Position numbers and translations under genes: made by a program. The notes under the pieces were generated by a model that searched no databases, had not been told where the DNA came from, and was given only the letters and a program-made list of their open reading frames with translations. Shown piece by piece: positions 1-7,479 of a DNA stretch of 64,000 bases. The stretch's first letter is position 1. The number at the start of each line of letters is the position of its first letter. This stretch comes from Allosphingosinicella deserti (GTDB lineage Bacteria > Pseudomonadota > Alphaproteobacteria > Sphingomonadales > Sphingomonadaceae): the NCBI RefSeq assembly GCF_003012735.1, contig NZ_PXYI01000004.1, forward strand, positions 186,001 to 250,000. The letters run 5' to 3'.

Positions 1-914
1 CGGTTCTGAAGGAAATGTCGCCGATCTGGCGCAAGCGGTTCCTCACCTGGGGCATCGCGATCGCGGTGTTCGGCATGCGCGTCTTCTTCCCCCTAGCGAT
101 CGTTGCGATCGCGGCGCACCTCGGGCCGATCGAGGCGGTGAAGCTGGCGGCCGCCAATCCCGCCGAATATGAACGGATCATCACCGGGGCGCATGTGGGT
201 ATCGCCGGCTTCGGCGGAGCCTTTCTCGCCATGGTCGGGCTCAAATTCTTCTTCGATCAGGACAAGGACGTTCACTGGATCGACGTCATCGAGCGTCGGC
301 TCGCACGCCTCGCCTCGATCGACGCCGTCGAAATCGCGTTCGTTCTGCTCGCGCTCTACGGCATCTCCACCATGCTGCCGGGCGACGAACCGCATACGTT
401 CCTGGTTGCCGGCGTCTTCGGCATTCTTGCCTACCTCGCCGTGGAAGCGGTGAACTCTTTGCTAGAGCCGGATGAGCACGCCGTCGCCGCCGGCGCGGCG
501 CGGTCGGGCCTCGCCGGGTTCCTGTATCTCAACCTGCTCGATTCCGCCTTTTCGTTCGACGGGGTGATCGGCGCCTTCGCCTTGTCGAACAACATTTTCG
601 TGATCGCGCTTGGCCTCGGCATCGGTGCGATGTTCGTCAGATCGATGACCATTCTCCTCGTCGACAAGGGCACGTTGGCCGAATATCGCTACCTCGAACA
701 TGGCGCGTTCTGGGCGATCCTTGCGCTCGCCATCATCATGCTGCTCTCCGCCCGCTTCCACATCCCTGAAGTGATCACGGGCCTGATCGGCGCGATCCTG
801 ATCGGCGCGTCCCTCTTCGCCTCGGCGCGGTACAACAAGCAGGAACATGCAAGCGGGGGGGCGCCGGAGCCCCATCAGCCGATCGGCCCGGGCGGGTCCA
901 AGCTCGACGTCTGA
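1..914 (+). CDS. DUF475 / TerC-like integral membrane protein, 5' end cut by window edge
   Basis: A multi-pass membrane protein of the DUF475 (TerC/YkoY-like) family, found in tellurite-resistance/Ter clusters. The reading frame is open to the window edge: before the first ATG (position 15) the in-frame codons read V-L-K-E, the usual lead-in to the family's conserved MSPIWRKRFL segment. So the ATG at 15 is internal and the true start, with the first membrane segments, lies outside. At least six hydrophobic segments are visible, with family-typical acidic stretches (DSAFSFDGVIGA, SLLEPDEHA). TerC-like proteins are proposed to handle metal ions or anchor Ter complexes; the substrate is unknown. 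terD follows about 260 bp downstream on the same strand. Confidence 0.88.
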   Translation, partial: VLKEMSPIWRKRFLTWGIAIAVFGMRVFFPLAIVAIAAHLGPIEAVKLAAANPAEYERIITGAHVGIAGFGGAFLAMVGLKFFFDQDKDVHWIDVIERRLARLASIDAVEIAFVLLALYGISTMLPGDEPHTFLVAGVFGILAYLAVEAVNSLLEPDEHAVAAGAARSGLAGFLYLNLLDSAFSFDGVIGAFALSNNIFVIALGLGIGAMFVRSMTILLVDKGTLAEYRYLEHGAFWAILALAIIMLLSARFHIPEVITGLIGAILIGASLFASARYNKQEHASGGAPEPHQPIGPGGSKLDV

Positions 915-1172
915 CCGGACAGGAGGCCAGAACAGGGGACAATGCGGCAGTTCGGCCCGTTCCGACTTCACTCGGCCGCGGCGAGCTGTTGATCGCCGCC
1001 CAGGCAGAGGCGAGATTTCCGGCGTGACGATGGTTCTGGCATTCGGCAGAGTTCATCGGCACGGATAGGAATGCGAATGCCGCGTCGGCGAACAAGGTCG
1101 TGAGGCCTTGCTCAAGGCGCGCAAACATGGGTGTCAAATGTCGGCTGAGGCCGATTTCGGGAGCAGAAATAC

Positions 1173-1748
1173 GTGGCAATATCTCTTAGCAAGGGCGGAA
1201 ACGTCAGCCTCACCAAGGAAGCGCCGGGTCTGCGTTCGGTCCGGGTCGGTCTCGGCTGGGATCAGCGGGTAACGGACGGCTCTTCGTTCGATCTCGACGC
1301 GAGCGTCTTCCTGCTCGGAGAGAATGGCCGGGTGCGTTCCGATGCCGATTTCGTCTTCTTCAACAATCTCCAGGGCGCCGGCGGCGCCGTCGTCCACCAT
1401 GGCGACAACCTCACCGGCCTTGGCGAGGGTGATGACGAGGTGGTCACGGTTCACATCGACCAGGTGCCAGCCGATCTCACGAAGATCACCTTCGCGGTGA
1501 CCATCTACGAAGGCACCGAGCGCCGGCAGAATTTCGGCATGGTTTCGAATGCCTTCATCCGGGTCGTCAATGCCGAGGGCGGCGTCGAGCTCGCGCGCTA
1601 CGATCTTTCGGAAGATGCCTCCACCGAAACCGCAATGGTCTTCGGCGAGCTCTACCGGCATGGTGCCGAGTGGAAGTTCCGGGCTGTCGGCCAGGGATTC
1701 AACGGCGGCCTTGGGCCGCTCGCGCAATCCTACGGCGTCAACGTCTGA
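1173..1748 (+). CDS. terD: TerD family protein
   Basis: A full-length (191 aa) TerD/stress protein. TerD proteins are soluble Ca2+-binding beta-sandwich proteins of the tellurite, phage and oxidative stress response. Visible hallmarks are the N-terminal [11 protein letters not shown], the acidic [10 protein letters not shown] motif near residues 30-40, the central [13 protein letters not shown] segment and the C-terminal ending with VGQGFNGGL. The start is GTG at 1173, preceded by GGGAG at a reasonable distance. It lies between the TerC-like gene and the TerD-protease fusion, so it probably belongs to the same stress regulon. It has no signal peptide and is probably cytosolic or membrane-associated through TerC. 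Confidence 0.95.
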   Translation: MAISLSKGGNVSLTKEAPGLRSVRVGLGWDQRVTDGSSFDLDASVFLLGENGRVRSDADFVFFNNLQGAGGAVVHHGDNLTGLGEGDDEVVTVHIDQVPADLTKITFAVTIYEGTERRQNFGMVSNAFIRVVNAEGGVELARYDLSEDASTETAMVFGELYRHGAEWKFRAVGQGFNGGLGPLAQSYGVNV

Positions 1749-1798
1749 ACGGCCGTTGCGGGGCGCGCGCGATCGCCTGAAGAGCGGCTGAAACCGTG

Positions 1799-2971
1799 AT
1801 GCGGGAGATCGCAGCCGGAGAAAGGGTCTCCCTTCCGGGCGCTCAGCTCGAGATCGGCCTTGATGGACCGTCTCTCGACAGATTGGGGGCCGAGCTCGGT
1901 TCGATGCTCGTTGCCCTCGATGCGCGGCGGCAATGCTCCGCCGCGTTCCGGCCGCTCGACATCGGGGCACGCGAACTCCGGCCGGGCGCCGCGTTCGACG
2001 AGATGGGAGCGCTGAGGCTCGACGTCGCCGCCTTGCCGGCCGACGTCGAGCGCCTGCTCCTGATCCTGTTTCTCCGCCGCGGCGCGGGGAGAGGGCTGAG
2101 CTTCCGGGACTTCGGCAGGATCGACGCCACCTTCGGGGATTTCCGCTTTTCGCTCGATCTCACCAATCGCGGCGAGGCGGCCCTGATCATCGGCGAGGTC
2201 TATCGGCGCGAAGGTGCCTGGCGGCTGACCGCCAACGGGCAAGGCTTCGTCGGCGGTCTCCCGGCCCTGGCCAATGCCCTCGGCATCGACATCCCGATCC
2301 CAGTCGCTCCTGATTTGCCGCGGCCGGGCGAACGCGGACACGGGTCGGGATCCAGCTTCTCCGGCAGCGGTTTTGCCGTGGATTCCAGCCATATCCTCAC
2401 CAATGCGCATGTGATCGACGGCGCAGCGAAGGTCGACATCTCCGGAGACCGATTGACGATGCCCGGAGAGGTCGTCTTCTCGGATCCGCGAAACGACATC
2501 GCGCTGCTTCGCGTGGATCGGCAGCTCCCCGCGTTCGCGCGCTTTCGCAGCCAGATCGATCTCCACCTCGGGGAGGATGTGATCGTTCTCGGCTTTCCCT
2601 TGCAGGGCCTGCTCGGAGCAGGCCCACAGGCGACGGCAGGGAATGTCTCCGCGCTGTGCGGCATCGGCAACGATACCAGCGTGATGCAGTTCAGCGCACC
2701 GATCGCCAGCGGCAACAGTGGTGGCCCGGTCCTCGATCAGTCCGGCCTGATCGTCGGGCTCGTCCATGCCTCGCTCAATCTCGATCGAGTCCGCGAAGGC
2801 GGGAGCAGCGCCGAAAACATCAATTTCGGGGTGAAGGGTGCAGTGGTGCGCAGCTTCCTGTCTGCCGTTGGGGTGGAGCCTGAACTTTGCCTCGAAGCAC
2901 CGGTGCGCAGCCGCGCGGACATCGTGCGGGAAGCGCGAACCTTCATCTACCGGATACGGTGCGAGGGATGA
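1799..2971 (+). CDS. TerD-like domain fused to trypsin-like serine protease
   Basis: Two-domain protein. Residues 1-165 align with the neighbouring TerD, especially at the end, where GEVYRREGAWRL and NGQGFVGGL match TerD's [12 protein letters not shown] and VGQGFNGGL. However, the acidic FDLDAS-type Ca2+ motif is replaced by ELGSMLVAL, so metal binding may be lost. Residues 185-360 are a trypsin-like (S1C/HtrA-type) peptidase with a complete triad: His in LTNAHVI (about 204), Asp in PRNDIALL (about 233) and Ser in GNSGGPV (about 307). No signal peptide or PDZ domain is seen, so it probably acts in the cytosol. A GTG lies directly before the chosen ATG. The stop overlaps the next start (ATGA), indicating translational coupling. 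Cleavage target unknown. Confidence 0.9.
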   Translation: MREIAAGERVSLPGAQLEIGLDGPSLDRLGAELGSMLVALDARRQCSAAFRPLDIGARELRPGAAFDEMGALRLDVAALPADVERLLLILFLRRGAGRGLSFRDFGRIDATFGDFRFSLDLTNRGEAALIIGEVYRREGAWRLTANGQGFVGGLPALANALGIDIPIPVAPDLPRPGERGHGSGSSFSGSGFAVDSSHILTNAHVIDGAAKVDISGDRLTMPGEVVFSDPRNDIALLRVDRQLPAFARFRSQIDLHLGEDVIVLGFPLQGLLGAGPQATAGNVSALCGIGNDTSVMQFSAPIASGNSGGPVLDQSGLIVGLVHASLNLDRVREGGSSAENINFGVKGAVVRSFLSAVGVEPELCLEAPVRSRADIVREARTFIYRIRCEG

Positions 2972-4152
2972 AAGCGGTGTCATCGCGCGAAGCGACCCGA
3001 TCGGCGCAGCGCTCGAGCCTGACCGAGATTTCGCTGCGTTCCGGCACCTTGCTTGTGTCGTGCGCCGAGGTCGCCGGCGACTGGCCCCTTGATCGGCTCT
3101 GCGGCTTCGCAAGCCGGCGCAATCCCAAGCGCGGCTTTCTGATCGTCTCGAAGGTGCTTGGTCGGCACATTCCGGCAAAGCCCACCGAGATGCGGGCGGC
3201 GGCACGCGCGCTTGCAGCGCGGATCCCGGCGGATCTGCCGCAGCCGACGCTGGTGATCGGGCTGGCCGAGACAGCAGTTGGGCTTGGTCAAACCCTCTTT
3301 GCCGAGATGCTCGCCGCCGGCCGGGAGGCTGCCTACCTTCCGACGACGCGGCAGCGCGTCGCCGAGCCGCTCCTGTGCCGTTTCGAGGAGCCGCACAGCC
3401 ACGCCTCGGCTCATCTCCTTTACCGGCCCGCGCAGATCGATCTCGGCCGCATGGCCTCGCTCGTCCTGGTCGACGACGAAGTTTCGACCGGCACCACATT
3501 GTCCAACTTGGCATCGGCACTGATCCCATCGCTTCCGGCCTGTCGGGAAATCGTCGTCGCGACCTTGACGGATTGGTCGGGCAGCGGGGCCTGGCTCGAG
3601 CGCATGCCGCGTCCGGCACGATGCGTTGCCCTGTTGCATGGCCGTCTGGGATGGGAGCCTGGACCCAGGCTGACCGACGATGCCCATTTTGCCGCGTTCG
3701 ACGACGAAGCCGCGACGCTCGGGACTTTACCGAATGCCGGGCCATTCGGACGGACCGGCACGCGGACGGCGTGCGACTTCTCGCTTCCGGATGCGCTGGC
3801 CCTGGGTCTGCCCCATGGCGCGGCACTCAGGATCGTCGGCACCGGCGAGTTCACCTACCCGCCGTTCCTGGTTGCCGAGCGATTGGAGCAGGCCGGCCAC
3901 GACGTCGTCGTGCAGGCCACCAGCCGGAGCCCGGTCTATCTCGGCGGAGCCATTGCCTCCGCTCTGTGCTTCGGCGACAATTACGGGACCGGCGTTCCCA
4001 ATTATCTGTACAATGCCGCAGGGGAGGACGGACGGGTTTCGCTGATTTGTCACGAAACTCCGCCACACAGCATCGACCACCGCCTCGTCGATGCGCTCTG
4101 CGGTACCACCGTCCACTTCGGAGGAGCCATTGCGGCCGATCGCACTCGTTGA
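2968..4152 (+). CDS. phosphoribosyltransferase with C-terminal TRSP domain (Ter biosynthetic module)
   Basis: 394 aa. The N-terminal half is a phosphoribosyltransferase with a PRPP-binding loop LVLVDDEVSTGTT (about residues 166-178) and a hydrophobic strand VIGLAETAVG upstream. The C-terminal third carries the threonine/arginine/serine/proline signature (TSRSPV, about 318-323) of the TRSP domain, followed by FGDNYGTGVPNYLYN. This PRTase-TRSP architecture is typical of Ter-linked operons and is predicted to join a base-like moiety to PRPP. The ATG overlaps the stop of the protease fusion (ATGA) and follows GAGGG. An upstream in-frame extension to 2887 lies inside the protease gene and was not used. 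The 3' end overlaps the HAD gene by 23 bp. Confidence 0.88.
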   Translation: MKAVSSREATRSAQRSSLTEISLRSGTLLVSCAEVAGDWPLDRLCGFASRRNPKRGFLIVSKVLGRHIPAKPTEMRAAARALAARIPADLPQPTLVIGLAETAVGLGQTLFAEMLAAGREAAYLPTTRQRVAEPLLCRFEEPHSHASAHLLYRPAQIDLGRMASLVLVDDEVSTGTTLSNLASALIPSLPACREIVVATLTDWSGSGAWLERMPRPARCVALLHGRLGWEPGPRLTDDAHFAAFDDEAATLGTLPNAGPFGRTGTRTACDFSLPDALALGLPHGAALRIVGTGEFTYPPFLVAERLEQAGHDVVVQATSRSPVYLGGAIASALCFGDNYGTGVPNYLYNAAGEDGRVSLICHETPPHSIDHRLVDALCGTTVHFGGAIAADRTR

Positions 4153-4873
4153 TCTCGACGACACTCTCTTCCAGACTTTGCGAAAGTGTCCGCCCGGGAT
4201 GCCCCACGAGGTGCTGACGCCGCTCGGTTTTGCACGCGACGGGTCCGCGCTGAGCTATGCGACACCGCGTCAGGTCGCCTTTCTGTCGTGGCTTTCGACG
4301 ACGGCTTTGCTGGTGCCCGTCACGGCACGCAGCCGGAACGCGCTCGATCGCGTCCGCATCGAGTGGCGCTACGCCGTCTGTGCGCATGGCGGAGTTGTCA
4401 TTCACCAGGACGGAAGGCATGATCCGATCTGGGCGGAGCGCATGGCGACCGAAGCCGCCGCCTACCGCACTGCGCTCGACGGACTCACACGCCGCGCCGA
4501 GCGCGAAGCCGGTCCCGTGCCGCTTTCGATCCGGGTGGTCGAGGAGGACGGAACGCCTCTCTATCTCCTGCTCAAGCACCAGGAGGCGGATGCCGACGCG
4601 CTCGCGGCGGCCGTCGCCCGGATAGCACCGGACGTGCCGGCGGGCTGGACGGTCCACGTGAACGGCAACAATGCCGCGTTCATGCCGCCGTTCCTTGGCA
4701 AGCAGCACGCCGTCGAATGGCTGCTGCCGACGCTCCGCCGAGAATCCCCCGATGCGCCGACGATCGGCATCGGCGACAGCATCACCGATGCACCTTTCAT
4801 GCGCTTGTGCGACTTTGCGATGACTCCGCCCGGCTCGCAGCTTGCCGGCCAGATCCTGGCGCGTGCCGCATGA
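4130..4873 (+). CDS. HAD superfamily hydrolase of the Ter module
   Basis: 247 aa HAD phosphatase. Motif I is DLDDTLF near the N-terminus, the motif II-like region is PVTARSRNAL and motif IV is GIGDSITDAPFM, so the catalytic aspartates are present. Ter-linked HAD enzymes are predicted to dephosphorylate the product of the phosphoribosyltransferase pathway. The start is taken as TTG at 4130, because a strong GGAGGAG lies about 4 bases upstream and translation begins just before the motif I strand. An ATG at 4091 is possible but would add 13 residues with no supporting site. The gene overlaps the PRTase gene upstream and ends in an ATGA overlap with the next gene. Confidence 0.82.
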   Translation: MRPIALVDLDDTLFQTLRKCPPGMPHEVLTPLGFARDGSALSYATPRQVAFLSWLSTTALLVPVTARSRNALDRVRIEWRYAVCAHGGVVIHQDGRHDPIWAERMATEAAAYRTALDGLTRRAEREAGPVPLSIRVVEEDGTPLYLLLKHQEADADALAAAVARIAPDVPAGWTVHVNGNNAAFMPPFLGKQHAVEWLLPTLRRESPDAPTIGIGDSITDAPFMRLCDFAMTPPGSQLAGQILARAA

Positions 4874-5988
4874 TGGCCAGCGCAGTGGCCTTGCCTGCGC
4901 GAGCATTCTCGGGGAGCTATTCTCCCGAGGATGTCACCTTCCTCTTGAAGCCGGTCAGTCTGCTGCCGACCGACATCCTCCACAAGGAAAAGGCGATCCA
5001 GAGCGGCCGCCGCCATTACTCGGAAATGCTGTCCGCCGAAGCCGTTCCGGACGCGGCCTATCTGGAACTGTTCGAAGCGGCACTGCGCCGAAACAGTGCT
5101 CGGCTCGCGCACGATGTCGCACGCCTTGCGGACGCCATTGCGGCAGCCGCGCGGCCGGGACAGGAGATCGTGCTCGTCTCTCTGGCCAGGGCCGGAACGC
5201 CGATCGGGATCCTGCTTCGGCGCAGCCTCCGGCGGCGGGGGATCGCCGCCGTCCATTACTCGGTCAGCATCATCCGCGATCGCGGAATCGACATGGCGGC
5301 GCTTGGCTGGATTGCGGAGCGTCACGATCCGGCAAGCGCTGTGTTCGTCGACGGGTGGACCGGAAAGGGGGCTATCGCGGGTGAGCTCCATCGCAGCCTG
5401 GCCGATCGGCCGTTCGGGTTTGTGCCGCGTCTTGCGGTAATTGCCGACCCGGCCGGACGCGCGGATCTCGCCGCAACCGAGGAAGATTACCTCATCCCTT
5501 CCGGATTGCTGAACGCGGTCGTTTCGGGATTGGTCAGTCGATCGATCCTGAACGACGAGCTTGTCGCTCCCGGCGACTTCCACGCCTGCGTCTCCTACGC
5601 CGAATTCGCTTCGATCGATCGATCGCGGCCTTTCGTCGACGCGATCGACGCTGCGCATCCTCACGTTGCGCCCGCCTTATTCTCGCGCTCGGCCGATGCG
5701 CGGAAGGCAACGGCACGCCGTTGCGACAAGGTGATCGGCGAAATCATGGCGGTCTGGAATGTCCGCGATCGCAACCGGATCAAACCAGGTATCGCCGAGG
5801 CGACGCGGGTATTTCTCCGGCGGGTTCCGGAACGATTGTTGCTGCGGGACCCGGGGGAGCCGGATGTCGCCCACCTCCTCCATCTCGCCCGGCGCGGGAA
5901 CGTCGCGATCGCGAGAATGCCTGCGGCATCGCCGTTTCAGGCAGCCGTCATCATCCGCGCGCTCGCGACCGAGGAGGAAGGGCAATGA
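4870..5988 (+). CDS. StiP/PRTase_1-family protein (annotated elsewhere as cysteine protease StiP)
   Basis: 372 aa. It matches the family usually named cysteine protease StiP, whose members open with a SYSPEDVTFLLK-type segment and contain the DILHKEKAIQSGRRHYSEM segment. The visible chemistry looks more like a phosphoribosyltransferase: a hydrophobic strand and loop AVFVDGWTGKGAI (about 156-168) sits where PRTases bind PRPP, and VLVSLARAGTPIG resembles the preceding strand. No clear Cys-His dyad stands out. In Ter operons it is expected to act with the TRSP-PRTase in making a nucleoside-like metabolite. It starts at the first of two adjacent ATGs, overlapping the HAD stop (ATGA), and ends overlapping the HpcH-type gene (ATGA). 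Confidence 0.85.
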   Translation: MMASAVALPARAFSGSYSPEDVTFLLKPVSLLPTDILHKEKAIQSGRRHYSEMLSAEAVPDAAYLELFEAALRRNSARLAHDVARLADAIAAAARPGQEIVLVSLARAGTPIGILLRRSLRRRGIAAVHYSVSIIRDRGIDMAALGWIAERHDPASAVFVDGWTGKGAIAGELHRSLADRPFGFVPRLAVIADPAGRADLAATEEDYLIPSGLLNAVVSGLVSRSILNDELVAPGDFHACVSYAEFASIDRSRPFVDAIDAAHPHVAPALFSRSADARKATARRCDKVIGEIMAVWNVRDRNRIKPGIAEATRVFLRRVPERLLLRDPGEPDVAHLLHLARRGNVAIARMPAASPFQAAVIIRALATEEEGQ

Positions 5989-6884
5989 GGGATGCCACGT
6001 CGCTAGGAGCGACGCTGTATCTGCCGACGACGCGGCGTGATCTCGGCCCGATCGTCTCGGGCACCCGCTATCCGGAACTCCGGTCGGCCGTTCTTTGTCT
6101 CGAGGATTCGGTGAGGCCCGATGATCTCCCGGCGGCGATGGCGAATCTGGCCGCGTTGCTTCCGACGATCGATCCGTCGGGGCATGGTCCGCGCCTGTTC
6201 GTCAGGCCTCGCGATCCGGCAATGCTGGCGCGCATTCTGCAGATGCCCGGCATCGAGCGGATCGAAGGGTTCGTGGTCCCCAAGGCAACGGCCGACTCTT
6301 TTCCCGCCTATCTGCATCTCCTGGCCAACCACACGCACATGCTGATGCCGACACTGGAAACGCGTGAGATGTTCGATCTCGATCAGGTGCGGCGTCTGCG
6401 TGATCAATTGGTGGGCGTTCAGGGCCGCATCCTGGCCGTTCGGATCGGAGGAAACGATCTCCTCCAGCAGATCGGCGCCCGCCGCTCGCTCGAGCGAACG
6501 CTCTACGAGGGGCCGCTTGCCGCAACCATCGGCGCGCTGGTGGCGGCGTTCGCGCCGTTCGGCTTCGCCCTTTCCGCGCCGGTTCTCGAACATTTCGCCT
6601 GCCACGATCTGCTTCGCCGCGAGGTTGCCCGCGACGTCGAGCACGGCTTGCTGACCAAGACGGCGATCCACCCCGATCAGGTGGCGATCATCCATGACGG
6701 CTATCGCGTCGAACCCTCCGAGCTCGCCGAGGCGCGCGCGATGCTCGCGGCGGACAGTCCCGCCGTGTTCGCACTCTCGGGATCGATGTGCGAGCCGGCG
6801 ACCCATCGCCGCTGGGCGCAGAGCATCCTGAGACGCGCCGAATGCTTCGGCATCCGCCACGATCCGCTCGCAGCGGTCATCTGA
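5985..6884 (+). CDS. HpcH/HpaI- or CitE-like C-C bond lyase of the Ter module
   Basis: 299 aa TIM-barrel lyase related to citrate lyase beta/HpcH aldolases. CitE-like landmarks are LCLEDSV (acidic metal/substrate residue), LFVRPRD (arginine strand), GFVVPKA and the C-terminal KTAIHPDQV signature. It is the last gene of the coupled Ter enzyme set and probably forms or breaks a C-C bond in the predicted nucleoside-like product; the substrate is not known. The ATG overlaps the previous stop and is preceded by GAGGAGGAAGG, a strong site, so it may also be translated independently. It ends 15 bp from a convergent gene. Confidence 0.87.
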   Translation: MRDATSLGATLYLPTTRRDLGPIVSGTRYPELRSAVLCLEDSVRPDDLPAAMANLAALLPTIDPSGHGPRLFVRPRDPAMLARILQMPGIERIEGFVVPKATADSFPAYLHLLANHTHMLMPTLETREMFDLDQVRRLRDQLVGVQGRILAVRIGGNDLLQQIGARRSLERTLYEGPLAATIGALVAAFAPFGFALSAPVLEHFACHDLLRREVARDVEHGLLTKTAIHPDQVAIIHDGYRVEPSELAEARAMLAADSPAVFALSGSMCEPATHRRWAQSILRRAECFGIRHDPLAAVI

Positions 6885-6899
6885 GCAGCGGGCCCCGCG

Positions 6900-7406
6900 T
6901 TAGTCGAACGGCGAGTCCGACGATCCGTACCGCATGTCGATGAAGCGCATGTTCTCGGCGAAGGCATTGAGCTGACCGCGTGCGAGCATCGATGAGATCT
7001 CGCGCAGCCTGCCGGTCATCCGATCGAGCCGCTCGTTGAGCAGGAAGCTCGCCGACCGGCCCGTTTCCCGGAAGATCTCGGAACGATGCTCCGGCGGGAT
7101 GTCGATATAGGATTGGAGCAACTTGGGCAGGTGCGCAGCCTTGATCCGCTGCAACTCGGTGAGCTCCTCGATCAAGCCGCGAGCCGATGCGCGCGTCTCC
7201 AGATCGGCGAGGAGCGTGCGGATCTGGCGAACCCGCTCGAGCGAGGATTCCGGGATCCGCTCATCCTCGAACAGCGGATCCGGGACGGTATCGACCCCGT
7301 TCGTAACCGGTGTCGGCGGGCCGGGCGGCGAGGCGATCGGCGATGCGGGTGCCCCGGCAAGGCCGAGACTGCTCAAGAATCTGTCCCAGAAGCTCAACTT
7401 CGCCAT
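6900..7406 (-). CDS. small helical protein, possibly XpaC-like
   Basis: 168 aa. The N-terminal third is proline/alanine-rich and probably disordered; the rest is charged and helical. The segment with ELQRIKAAHLPKLLQSYI and the following helices resembles the C-terminal part of XpaC-type proteins, which occur next to TelA/Ter genes, but the match is weak. The start is ATG at 7406, preceded on the minus strand by AGAGAGAG. An in-frame extension to 7586 runs into the M13 peptidase gene and was not used. Convergent with the Ter operon and downstream of the peptidase terminator, so it probably has its own promoter. Function unknown. Confidence 0.68.
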   Translation of the reverse strand: MAKLSFWDRFLSSLGLAGAPASPIASPPGPPTPVTNGVDTVPDPLFEDERIPESSLERVRQIRTLLADLETRASARGLIEELTELQRIKAAHLPKLLQSYIDIPPEHRSEIFRETGRSASFLLNERLDRMTGRLREISSMLARGQLNAFAENMRFIDMRYGSSDSPFD

Positions 7407-7433
7407 CGATGCTCTCTCTAGAGAAGCTGGTGC

Positions 7434-7473
7434 GGAAGAAAAAGGGGCCGCGGAGGTGGGAAGTCCGCGGCCC
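7434..7473 (-). terminator. rho-independent terminator of the M13 peptidase gene
   Basis: Read on the minus strand, a perfect 10-bp stem (GGGCCGCGGA with TCCGCGGCCC, plus-strand arms 7445-7454 and 7464-7473) with a 9-nt loop is followed by a T-rich run (plus strand GAAGAAAAA). It lies 7 bp past the peptidase stop codon and before the XpaC-like start. Confidence 0.85.
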
Positions 7474-7479
7474 AAAGAC

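Noticed and set aside
1730-3826. Long minus-strand open frame opposite TerD and the PRTase
   Set aside because: Arginine/proline-rich shadow of strong coding frames; no ribosome site or family.
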